NCBI GenBank assembly: GCA_035444285.1
Contig: DAOMOK010000001.1
Span: 434,001 to 498,000 of the forward strand
Direction: 5' to 3'
DNA length: 64,000 nt
From: CAADGU01 sp035444285
Lineage (GTDB): Bacteria > Chloroflexota > Anaerolineae > Promineifilales > Promineifilaceae
The notes under the pieces were generated by a model, which made no database searches, had not been told where the DNA came from, and was given only the letters and a program-made list of their open reading frames with translations. Each line of letters opens with the position of its first letter. Positions within the stretch are counted from its first letter, which is position 1. The position numbers and the translations under genes were made by a program. Below, piece by piece: positions 17,044 through 24,829 of this stretch.

Positions 17044-17847
17044 ATGAGGACTATGGCAGAGGTAGATTCTACCATCGAAGAAGCAGAAAGCTGGCTGGAA
17101 GGCATGGTCTCAATCATGGCGGCGCTGGCGGCGGGCAGCCGCCCGGTTTATGCCGTATACATCCAGCAAGGGACCCGGCAGCGGCATGACCGGAAGCTGG
17201 CACGGCTGGTAGACACGGCCGTGGCCGCCCACATCCCGGTGCAATATGTAGACGAAGCGTTCATCAGCCAACAGGCCGGGGGCGGCAGCCATGGCGGCGT
17301 GTTGGCCCGCGTGGGGCCGCGCCGTTTTGTCAGTTGTGGCGCGTTGTTGGCGGGCACGGCCGTCCCTTTCATCGCCATGCTGGATGGCATCGAAGACCCC
17401 TTTAACTTCGGCCAGGCGGTGCGGGCGCTCTATGCGGCCGGGGCGGATGGGCTGGTGCTGCGGCCGCGCAACTGGCTGTCAGCGGCGGGCACGGTGGCGC
17501 GGGCGTCGGCGGGGGCATCGGAATGGCTGCCCACGGCCGTAGCCGAAACGGCCGAAGAAGCCGCCGCTTTCTTTCGCCAGCATGGGCTGGTCATTGCCTG
17601 CGCCAGCCATGAGGAGGCCATATCCATCTTCGATGCGGATTTGACACGGCCGTTATTCCTGCTCATCGGCGGCGAAAAACGGGGCATCACCCGCTCCTTT
17701 TTGCGCCAGGCCGATGTGCGGTTGCAGATACCATACGGCCGTGCCAACTTTCAGCAATCATTAGGCACGGCGGCGGCGACGGCAGTGATCAGCTTTGAAA
17801 TCATGCGACAACGACAATGGACACCCAAACACAACACCCGCGCCTGA
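17044..17847 (+). CDS. SpoU/TrmH-family RNA 2'-O-methyltransferase
   Basis: A SAM-dependent methyltransferase of the knotted SPOUT fold that methylates a ribose 2'-OH of rRNA or tRNA. The three SpoU motifs are visible: AMLDGIEDPFNFGQAVRALYAAG (motif 1), LFLLIGGEKRGITR (motif 2) and LQIPYGRANFQQSLGTAAATAV (motif 3). The N-terminal 100 residues look like a substrate-binding domain (SRPVYAVYIQQGTRQ). Motif 1 has NFGQAVR where most members have N-x-G-x-I-x-R, and motif 3 has QSLGTA for SLNVSVA, so it is somewhat divergent. The RNA target cannot be told. The start is uncertain (17044 or 17053). Its end overlaps the next gene. Confidence 0.88.
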   Translation: MRTMAEVDSTIEEAESWLEGMVSIMAALAAGSRPVYAVYIQQGTRQRHDRKLARLVDTAVAAHIPVQYVDEAFISQQAGGGSHGGVLARVGPRRFVSCGALLAGTAVPFIAMLDGIEDPFNFGQAVRALYAAGADGLVLRPRNWLSAAGTVARASAGASEWLPTAVAETAEEAAAFFRQHGLVIACASHEEAISIFDADLTRPLFLLIGGEKRGITRSFLRQADVRLQIPYGRANFQQSLGTAAATAVISFEIMRQRQWTPKHNTRA

Positions 17848-19118
17848 TGCGCCTGCTCAATATCCTGATTCCATTGGTGCTTTCCATTCTGGCCGTCTTT
17901 GTCACGCTGGAAGTGGCTTTTCGCTTTTTTTACCAACTTATACCGATTGAAGTATGCGCCGCCGATCCCATCATTGGTACCTATTACTGCCAGCCCTATT
18001 TTGAGTACGACAAACCCATTCGCTACGGTTACAAATACATTCCCGGTTTTCGGTTGGAGGGGATGTGGGACCCGGCCAACCCTTACCTGGCGAACAGCGA
18101 AAACAGCACCGCCCCCACCGAACGCGCCGACGCCTTCCCCTACCTTTTTGAAACCGATGACATGGGTTTCCCCAACAAACCCGGCCCCTGGCAGGAGAAG
18201 TATGACATTGTGATTGCCGGCGACTCCTTTACCATTCGCACCGCGCCACAAACGTGGATGGAACTGCTGGCCGGGCAGACCGGTGCGGACATTCTAACGC
18301 TGGGCGCGCCCAGTTGGAGCACGCTCAACGAAGTGGAGGCGATCAAACAATTTGGCCTGGACAAAAACCCGGATATGGTGCTGCTCATGTTTTTTGAAGG
18401 CAACGATCTGGTCAATACCGGCCAATATCTGGAACGGCGCGACAGCGGCCTGAACTGGCGCGAATTTGATATGCAAGATGTATCCCTGCGCCGCCGCCTG
18501 ATCACCCCCCACTTTGCCCGTTATCTCTGGCGCAAAGTGTTCCCGCCAGAGGAAACAGAGCCGGTAAAATATCGCTACCCGGTAGCCGCCAATACGGAAG
18601 TGGGGCAGATTGAAACGGTATTTAAGGAGGTTCACCTGCTACCCCTCAGCGCCGATTACGACACCCTGGCCCGTTCGGATGAGTTTGCGGCCATGAAAGA
18701 AGGTCTGCTGGAACTCCAGGCGCTGACGGAAGCGCAGGGCGCGCGGCTGGTGCTGGTATACATCCCCAGCAAAGAGCATGTGCTGTGGTCGCGGGTATGG
18801 GATGAGGTGGATGTGAACAATGTGCTGGAACGCACCGTGACGGCGCGGTTGAGTGGGGGGAATCACGGCCGTCTACTTTTTGACCCCATCTACCTGAGCT
18901 ATGACCAGTTCACCGAAAACCAACGCGCCCAGGAGCAACTACTGGCCGACTTTACGGCCGTAGCGGGCATTGATTTCCTCAATCTGACCCCCATCTTCTG
19001 GCAAAAAAGCATCGAAACCGGTGAACTCTACCACTTCGCCGACCCCCATTGGAACCAGGCTGGCAACCAACTCGCCGCCGACGCTATTGCCGCATATCTG
19101 GAAGAGATAAGGCGATAA
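17817..19118 (+). CDS. Membrane-anchored SGNH hydrolase-like protein (AlgJ/AlgX type)
   Basis: A protein of up to 433 residues. One N-terminal hydrophobic helix (LLNILIPLVLSILAVFVTL) suggests a membrane anchor facing outward. The catalytic block GDSFT of SGNH esterases/acyltransferases comes in the middle (IVIAGDSFTIRTAPQTW). The matching C-terminal ADPHWNQAGNQLAADAI supplies the Asp and His. This combination is typical of AlgJ/AlgX-like proteins that O-acetylate or deacetylate exopolysaccharides. No alginate genes are nearby, so the substrate is unknown. The start may instead be the ATG at 17847, which overlaps the methyltransferase stop as TGATG and begins right at the membrane helix. Confidence 0.85.
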   Translation: MDTQTQHPRLMRLLNILIPLVLSILAVFVTLEVAFRFFYQLIPIEVCAADPIIGTYYCQPYFEYDKPIRYGYKYIPGFRLEGMWDPANPYLANSENSTAPTERADAFPYLFETDDMGFPNKPGPWQEKYDIVIAGDSFTIRTAPQTWMELLAGQTGADILTLGAPSWSTLNEVEAIKQFGLDKNPDMVLLMFFEGNDLVNTGQYLERRDSGLNWREFDMQDVSLRRRLITPHFARYLWRKVFPPEETEPVKYRYPVAANTEVGQIETVFKEVHLLPLSADYDTLARSDEFAAMKEGLLELQALTEAQGARLVLVYIPSKEHVLWSRVWDEVDVNNVLERTVTARLSGGNHGRLLFDPIYLSYDQFTENQRAQEQLLADFTAVAGIDFLNLTPIFWQKSIETGELYHFADPHWNQAGNQLAADAIAAYLEEIRR

Positions 19119-19276
19119 GTTGTGTGGGGCAGCCACACCTTCTTCTGTCATTTGTCCCCGGATGTTTTCTGGACGTTCTCAGGACGGCCGTTATGTATCC
19201 TGCCGGGTGTGTTTATTTCGTATCATAGCGTCCTGGCGATACCAGGCCTGGGCACAACCTATCAGGAGAATCATAA

Positions 19277-20794
19277 ATGACCTTGAAAAAATATCGTGTT
19301 GTCAATCGGCATCGCTGGTTTATTGTTTTGAGTATGATAATTTGGGTGTCAGGTTTGTCGGGCAACGGCCGTATCCCTCTTGCCCCCTCCACCGCCCAGG
19401 CCGGCAACTCCATCATCTACGTCCATGCCGGGGCAACCGGTGGCAGCAACAGTGGTGACAGTTGGGCTAATGCTTATACCAGTTTACAGACAGCCCTGAC
19501 TAACGCCGTCAGCGGCCAGGAAATTTGGGTAGCCGCCGGCGTATACAAACCGACCGATTCGCCGGCCGACCGGGACGCCACCTTCCCGCTCAAAAATGGC
19601 GTGGCTGTTTATGGCGGTTTTGCCGGTACGGAAACGGCGCTTAACCAGCGGAACTGGGATAACAATCGCAGCATCCTCAGTGGCGACATTGACAATAACG
19701 ATATTCACACATCCGGGGTGGTGGCGGATGCCAACCACATCAACGGCGCCAACAGCTACCATGTGGTCACCGGCAACGGCACAGACAACACTGCTATTCT
19801 TGATGGTCTCATCATCACGGCCGGGCAGGCCAACGATACCTCTGACTCTTGCCCTGAAGGGTGTGGTGGCGGCCTGTACCTGAGAAATAGCATGGCCAGC
19901 TTGCGTAACATCATCTTTAGCGGCAACCGTGCTGATGAAAACGGCGGTGGCCTGTATACCTGGGATGGCAGCCACCCCACCCTGACACATGTCACTTTCA
20001 GCGGCAATTATGCTCTCTGGGGCGGCGGGATCGCCAACTGGGGAGGCAACCTCAATCTGACGAACGTTACCTTTAGCCAAAACAGAGCCGTTCATGAGGG
20101 GGGTGGAATGACCGGATGGTCAGCCAACCCATCGTTAACCAACGTTCGTTTCATTGGCAACAGTGTTACCTGGTATGGTGGTGGCATGTATAATGATCGT
20201 GACACCACGCCTGTTCTGACCAATGTCATTTTTAGCGGCAACCGGGCGGAGTCCGGTGGTGGGCTGTATAATTGGGACGGCAGCAGCCCCATTTTGACCA
20301 ATGTCACCTTTAGTGGTAACCACGCTACCAATGCCGGTGGCGGCCTGTACAACCGGGACAATAGCAATCCCTTAATCTTGAACAGCATCTTCTGGAATAA
20401 CCAGGATAACAGCGGCATTGGCACAGCTTCCGCCTCCATTTACAACTGGAACTCTGTCAATTTCCCTTCCACTCCCGCCATCTACTTTAGCCTGGTACAA
20501 GGCTGTAATCCAGGCAGCATATGGGTGAGTGACTGCGGTACGGATGGCGGCGATAACCTGGCCGACACAAACCCACTGTTCGTCACCACACCAAACCCCA
20601 TTCTGACCCCCACCACAACCGGCAACCTTCGTTTACAAGCCAGTTCTCCCGCCATTAACATGGGTAATAACGACTTCATTCCCGATGGGGTCACAACCGA
20701 TCTGAATGGCTGGCTGCGCATCATAGACACGGCCGTAGACCTGGGAGCGTACGAATTTGCCCCCTCAATTTTTCTGCCAATCGTGGTCCGTTGA
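19277..20794 (+). CDS. Secreted right-handed beta-helix protein with YLPV-type tail
   Basis: A 505-residue exported protein with a signal-anchor near residues 14-29. The start of the mature part (IYVHAGATGGSNSGDSWANAYTSLQTAL) is typical of polymorphic outer-membrane/parallel beta-helix proteins. The body has at least seven coils with GGGLYNWDGSSPILTNVTFSGN-like units (GGG[LIM]Y, then TNV.FSGN), each about 24 residues. The C-terminus carries SSPAINMGNNDFIPDGVTTDLNG and DLGAYEF (anchor-like end of this class) and then SIFLPIVVR. Probably a surface-exposed polysaccharide-binding or lyase-like fold, but no catalytic residues can be assigned. The last 20 bases of the gene and the bases after it contain a tandem CGTTGAC-AACGTC word (20789-20818). 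Confidence 0.85.
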   Translation: MTLKKYRVVNRHRWFIVLSMIIWVSGLSGNGRIPLAPSTAQAGNSIIYVHAGATGGSNSGDSWANAYTSLQTALTNAVSGQEIWVAAGVYKPTDSPADRDATFPLKNGVAVYGGFAGTETALNQRNWDNNRSILSGDIDNNDIHTSGVVADANHINGANSYHVVTGNGTDNTAILDGLIITAGQANDTSDSCPEGCGGGLYLRNSMASLRNIIFSGNRADENGGGLYTWDGSHPTLTHVTFSGNYALWGGGIANWGGNLNLTNVTFSQNRAVHEGGGMTGWSANPSLTNVRFIGNSVTWYGGGMYNDRDTTPVLTNVIFSGNRAESGGGLYNWDGSSPILTNVTFSGNHATNAGGGLYNRDNSNPLILNSIFWNNQDNSGIGTASASIYNWNSVNFPSTPAIYFSLVQGCNPGSIWVSDCGTDGGDNLADTNPLFVTTPNPILTPTTTGNLRLQASSPAINMGNNDFIPDGVTTDLNGWLRIIDTAVDLGAYEFAPSIFLPIVVR

Positions 20795-20854
20795 CGAACG
20801 TCCGTTGACAAACGTCCAGGCGTGGGTCAGTCGGTCTCAATACATGGCCTGAGA

Positions 20855-22102
20855 TCAATCACAAGGGTCATGCCATCCGGCTAATATCCAGCAGGCCATA
20901 TCCTGCGCCACCCACGCCTGGGCGTCTACCCAGACGCCATTGACCAGCAAATCCCAATGCAGATGGTTGCCCGTGGAAAGGCCGGTAGTCCCGACTGCGC
21001 CAATGGTTTGTCCCGGCTGCACCACTTCACCAACCGTTACCAACACATCCGACATATGGTAATAACCACTGTAGATGCCCAGGCCATGATCCAGAATGAC
21101 CGACCCGCCGCGCACGTATAGCGGCTCCGCCACCACTACCGTACCGGCAGCGGGCGCAAACACGGCCGTACCCCCATACGCCGAAAAATCTACCCCCTCG
21201 TGGTACGTGCGGAAAGGGCCGCCATTGTAGGAACGGCGCGCGCCAAAGGTGGAGGTGATTTCCAGATAATCGCGGATGGGCAGTTGAAAGGGCGCGTCCC
21301 ATTGCGGCTGCGGGCTGTTTTGCTCCCAGATGGCAAACAGCCGCTCCCGCTCCTCCTGAATGGATTCCTGGTCAATCGCCGCCGCCGCCCCGGTTAAGGT
21401 GAGGGATTGGTATTCCCACAAATTGGGGTCCTCAAACTGCCAGGGCTGCGACCAGAGTGGCCCCTGCCCCACCTGGATGGTCAGTTCTGGCTGGCGACGG
21501 CCGTAAAACGCCCCCGTTCCCGTCAATGCCAGCCAACGGTTGTTGGCCCAACGGCCATCGGCCACAAAACTATCCATCGCCACCCCGCCTAGCGCCGCCG
21601 TCACCGATTCAGCCGTAGCGGCTATACCCCGTATGCCCAACGCCTGCCCCGGCTGCGGCACAGTCTGCGACAGTTCCAGCCCGGTCAACCCCACTGGCCA
21701 TTCCTGCGGCGGCGCGGCCCCACCGGGCGCAAAAAGCGGCGCATAGAGCAGCGGACGATAGGGGGATTCTAACCCGTTTTGTAGGGCAAGCTGCCAGGGG
21801 GATTGGTTTTGGGACACGGCCGTAGCCAACACATTGCCATACGGCCGTGACAACACCCCCATCCGTTCACCACTCAAGTGGGGAATGGTAATCGTGGCAC
21901 CAATCACCGGCTGCCGCTGCCGGTTCAGTTGCGAATTCGCCGCCTGCAAATCGGCCACCGCCACACCATACCGGTACGCCAACGCCAGCCAGGTATCCCC
22001 CACGTTAACAGAGTGAGAGGTGTTGTCATCTTGGGCCGCTAATGGTTGCCTTCCCCACATAACACACCAAATTATCAAGCCAACAAATACCCATCTTTTC
22101 AT
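20855..22102 (-). CDS. Secreted LysM/M23 peptidoglycan endopeptidase
   Basis: A 415-residue cell-wall enzyme. A signal peptide (MKRWVFVGLIIWCVMWG...LAAQ) is followed by a LysM motif (HSVNVGDTWLALAYRYGVAVADLQAAN, ending ATITIP) that binds peptidoglycan. A long middle region follows, then the M23 domain near the C-terminus. The zinc ligands are visible as HEGVDFS and HLHWDLLV, with DYLEITSTFGARR and DHGLGIYSGYYHM in between. It should cleave peptide cross-links outside the membrane. I chose the ATG at 22102, since the ORF upstream to 22279 contributes no signal sequence. It is divergent from the SDR gene. Confidence 0.92.
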   Translation of the reverse strand: MKRWVFVGLIIWCVMWGRQPLAAQDDNTSHSVNVGDTWLALAYRYGVAVADLQAANSQLNRQRQPVIGATITIPHLSGERMGVLSRPYGNVLATAVSQNQSPWQLALQNGLESPYRPLLYAPLFAPGGAAPPQEWPVGLTGLELSQTVPQPGQALGIRGIAATAESVTAALGGVAMDSFVADGRWANNRWLALTGTGAFYGRRQPELTIQVGQGPLWSQPWQFEDPNLWEYQSLTLTGAAAAIDQESIQEERERLFAIWEQNSPQPQWDAPFQLPIRDYLEITSTFGARRSYNGGPFRTYHEGVDFSAYGGTAVFAPAAGTVVVAEPLYVRGGSVILDHGLGIYSGYYHMSDVLVTVGEVVQPGQTIGAVGTTGLSTGNHLHWDLLVNGVWVDAQAWVAQDMACWILAGWHDPCD

Positions 22103-22293
22103 GCCGGAAATGTATCCTCTTCGTTTCCCTTGCACAAACCCATAGCCCGATATAGTATCCGCTACCCATGCCATTCTTAATATATTGAAATGGGAGGAGT
22201 GGGCATCTGAGGATGCGAACTCTGCTGATTCTTGATTTCTTATCTTTACACCCTTTGCATCTTTGCGCCTTTGCGTCAAAAAAAGGAGTACCG

Positions 22294-23070
22294 ATGAACC
22301 AATTTGATCTCACCGGAAAAGTGGCCCTGATCACCGGAGCGTCTCGCGGGATTGGGCAGGCCATTGCCGAGGCGTATGCGGCAGCAGGAGCCAACCTGGT
22401 GTTGGCCAGCCGCAAGCAGGCGGGCGTGGATGAAGTGGCTGCCATCATCAACAGCCAGGGTGGGAAAGCCATCGCCATAGCGGCCCATACAGGGGAGCAA
22501 ACGGCCGTAGACGCCCTCATCCAACAGGCCACCGACGCTTTTGGCGGCATTGACATCCTGGTCAACAACGCTGCCACCAATCCCCACTTTGGCCCCATCA
22601 TGACCGCCGAAGAGAGCCATTGGGACAAAATCCTGGACGTGAATGTGAAGGGATACTTCCGCGTCGCTAAAGCGTGCGCGCTTATCATGCAGCAGCGCGG
22701 CGGCGGCAAGATCATCAACATGGCCTCTATCGCCGGTAAAAAACCGCAGCCGGGCATGGGCATCTACTGCGTCAGCAAAGCGGCCGTCATTATGCTCACC
22801 GAAGTATTGGCGGCCGAATTAGCCTACGCCAACATTCAAGTAAACGCCATTGCCCCCGGTTTCATCAAGACCCGCTTCAGCCAGGCCATTTGGGGCAATG
22901 AGCAAATCTACGACATGACAATGCAGACCATTCCCCAAAAACGTATCGCAGAACCGGAAGAATTAACCGGCATCGCCCTCTACCTGGCCTCGGCTGCCTC
23001 CAGTTTCACCACCGGCAGCACCTTCCTGATTGACGGCGGGCAGTTTATTAGCAGCGGCATCCCCACGTAA
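22294..23070 (+). CDS. Short-chain dehydrogenase/reductase
   Basis: A 258-residue classical SDR. It has the NAD(P) motif TGASRGIG at about residue 14, DILVNNAA, the catalytic Ser in NMASIAGKK, and YCVSK (Tyr and Lys of the active site). The C-terminus carries SFTTGSTFLIDGGQ. The start with AAAGGAG six bases before the ATG at 22294 is clear; upstream sequence is not part of the protein. Arg at ASR suggests NADPH use, but substrate is unknown. Directly upstream is a CTTTGCG-rich stretch (22252-22280). Confidence 0.94.
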   Translation: MNQFDLTGKVALITGASRGIGQAIAEAYAAAGANLVLASRKQAGVDEVAAIINSQGGKAIAIAAHTGEQTAVDALIQQATDAFGGIDILVNNAATNPHFGPIMTAEESHWDKILDVNVKGYFRVAKACALIMQQRGGGKIINMASIAGKKPQPGMGIYCVSKAAVIMLTEVLAAELAYANIQVNAIAPGFIKTRFSQAIWGNEQIYDMTMQTIPQKRIAEPEELTGIALYLASAASSFTTGSTFLIDGGQFISSGIPT

Positions 23071-23072
23071 GT

Positions 23073-23135
23073 AGTGCCAGGCACAGGGCAAAACCATCTG
23101 GTCACATCAAGGCCTTAAGCCCTGTGCCTGGCACT
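23073..23135. repeat. 17-bp-arm intergenic palindrome (AGTGCCAGGCACAGGGC)
   Basis: AGTGCCAGGCACAGGGC (23073-23089) and its exact complement (23119-23135) flank a 29-base loop. The element lies between the SDR stop codon and the kinase gene and contains no open frame. It is one of the intergenic hairpins in this window. Confidence 0.85.
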
Positions 23136-23146
23136 TCGGAAACGAA

Positions 23147-24007
23147 ATGAGTGATCACAAATTCATTGCTATCGAGGGCGTCATCGGCGTGGGCAAAACG
23201 ACGCTGGCGCGTATGCTACCTCCCTATTTTCCCAGCGCCTCTGTTTTATTGGAAGTATTTGAGGAAAATCCATTTCTGGCCGATTTTTACCAGAACCGGG
23301 CGCAGTACGCCTTCCAGACACAGATTTTTTTTCTGCTCAGCCGTTACCACCAGCAGCATGAAGCGGTGCCTACTGCTTTGCAGCAAGGCTATCTCGTTTC
23401 GGACTATACCTTTGCCAAGGACGAGCTGTTTGCCTGGCTTAATTTGAAAGATGATGAACTGGCGATGTACGGCCGTGTCCATGCCGCCCTCAGTGATAAA
23501 ATCCCCAAACCGGACCTGATCGTCTACCTGCACGCCGACCACGAGGTGGTCATGCGCCGCATTGCCCAACGCGACCGCCCCTACGAACGGGACATGGACC
23601 CGGAATACATCCGCCAGTTGGCGGCTGCTTATGAAGCGTGGGTGAGTAATATGCAGGACACGGCCGTGCTCATCCTGCCCGTCAACGATCTTGACTTCCT
23701 CTCGCAGCCGGACGACGTGGCCTACGCCGCTACCCGAATAAAAGAAGTGCTGGCGGCGCAAACCCCCGCCCGCATCCGCACCGATGTTGGCATCATGCTG
23801 CCGGTAGACGGCCGTTTGCCCACCCTCCAGAATTTCCACCGCCAGCTAGACGCCGCACCGACGGTTGAACCGGAAACCAGCCGCACCGCCCTGCGCGACG
23901 AACTGGCCGACCTGCTCATCCATCTGCTCAATGTGGCAAACCATACCGGCATAGACCTGGAGCAGGCTTATTTGGAAAGAGTGAAGACCGTGATGCGTGA
24001 TAGGTGA
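23147..24007 (+). CDS. Deoxynucleoside kinase with a MazG-like C-terminal segment
   Basis: A 286-residue protein. The first 205 residues are a deoxynucleoside kinase that phosphorylates deoxyribonucleosides for salvage. It shows P-loop EGVIGVGKTTLA (residues 9-20), substrate residues in FEENPFLADFY, SDYTFAKDELF (counterpart of the ERS/DR motif), and a LID with RRIAQRDRPYERDMD. After an Ala/Pro-containing linker, the last 45 residues (ALRDELADLLIHLLNVANHTGIDLEQAYLERV) look like the second half of a MazG-type nucleotide pyrophosphohydrolase fold. The upstream EExxE half is not evident, so catalysis by this part is doubtful. The start has no strong ribosome binding site. Confidence 0.85.
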   Translation: MSDHKFIAIEGVIGVGKTTLARMLPPYFPSASVLLEVFEENPFLADFYQNRAQYAFQTQIFFLLSRYHQQHEAVPTALQQGYLVSDYTFAKDELFAWLNLKDDELAMYGRVHAALSDKIPKPDLIVYLHADHEVVMRRIAQRDRPYERDMDPEYIRQLAAAYEAWVSNMQDTAVLILPVNDLDFLSQPDDVAYAATRIKEVLAAQTPARIRTDVGIMLPVDGRLPTLQNFHRQLDAAPTVEPETSRTALRDELADLLIHLLNVANHTGIDLEQAYLERVKTVMRDR

Positions 24008-24078
24008 TGGGTTGATTGGTTTACGGATGGCGGTTTACGTTTTATACTGCGTCTCATCAACTGCGGAGAATAAACAGA

Positions 24079-24669
24079 ATGGCAGAAACAATGATTTTCC
24101 CTACCGAAGAAGTCATAAAGCCAAAACAAGGTCACTGGACGTATGACGACTACCTCAAGTTGCCGGAGGACGGCCGTCGTTATGAAATCATTGAAGGAGT
24201 GTTATACGTGACCAACGCACCCGGACTTGACCACCAATTTACCGTCTTTGAAACCGCCCGCCAGATGGGCAACTTTGTCATAGAACACAAATTAGGCTAC
24301 GTCATTACCGCCCCTTTCGAAGTTCACCTGGCCGAATTATCCCGGCCGGTGCAGCCTGATATCCTCTTCATTCGCGCCGAACGGTGGCCCAAACCTGGCG
24401 CTAAATTTTTCGCCGGTGCGCCCGATCTCATCGTGGAAGTTCTCTCCGACAGCACAGGTCGCACCGACCAATCCGTCAAATTCACCGCCTATGAACAGGC
24501 TGGTGTACCTGAGTATTGGATCGCCAACCCGAAAACCCGTTCCGTGCAGGTCTTTACCCTGTCCGGCCAGGAATACGCTTTGGTCAATCAATTCATCGGC
24601 GAAGAAATAATCCAATCCAACATCTTTCCCGGTCTGCAAATTACCACTCACACCTTGTTCAATCAATAA
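24079..24669 (+). CDS. Uma2-family endonuclease-like protein
   Basis: A 196-residue member of the Uma2/DUF820 family with a PD-(D/E)XK nuclease fold. Visible blocks are WTYDDYLKLPEDGRRYEIIEGVLYV, RPVQPDILFI (Asp), PDLIVEVLSDST (Glu), QSVKFTAYEQAGVPEYWIANPKTRSV and a C-terminal FPGLQI. The family is very common in cyanobacteria and Chloroflexota and its natural role is unclear. The start with GGAG ten bases upstream fits ATG 24079. No transposase or partner gene is adjacent. Confidence 0.92.
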   Translation: MAETMIFPTEEVIKPKQGHWTYDDYLKLPEDGRRYEIIEGVLYVTNAPGLDHQFTVFETARQMGNFVIEHKLGYVITAPFEVHLAELSRPVQPDILFIRAERWPKPGAKFFAGAPDLIVEVLSDSTGRTDQSVKFTAYEQAGVPEYWIANPKTRSVQVFTLSGQEYALVNQFIGEEIIQSNIFPGLQITTHTLFNQ

Positions 24670-24829
24670 CCCCGGATTGATTCAATCTCCAAGTTTGAAC
24701 TAATCCATGCCCTGTTCCCAGTACCGAAGTCAGGTTTAACCACATCTCGCCGTCTGCTACCATCTGCTCCGTGCCGGGCAAGTGAACTGCCGTGCAAGTT
24801 AACCCAACTGCCCGGCGAAGGAGCAGAAT

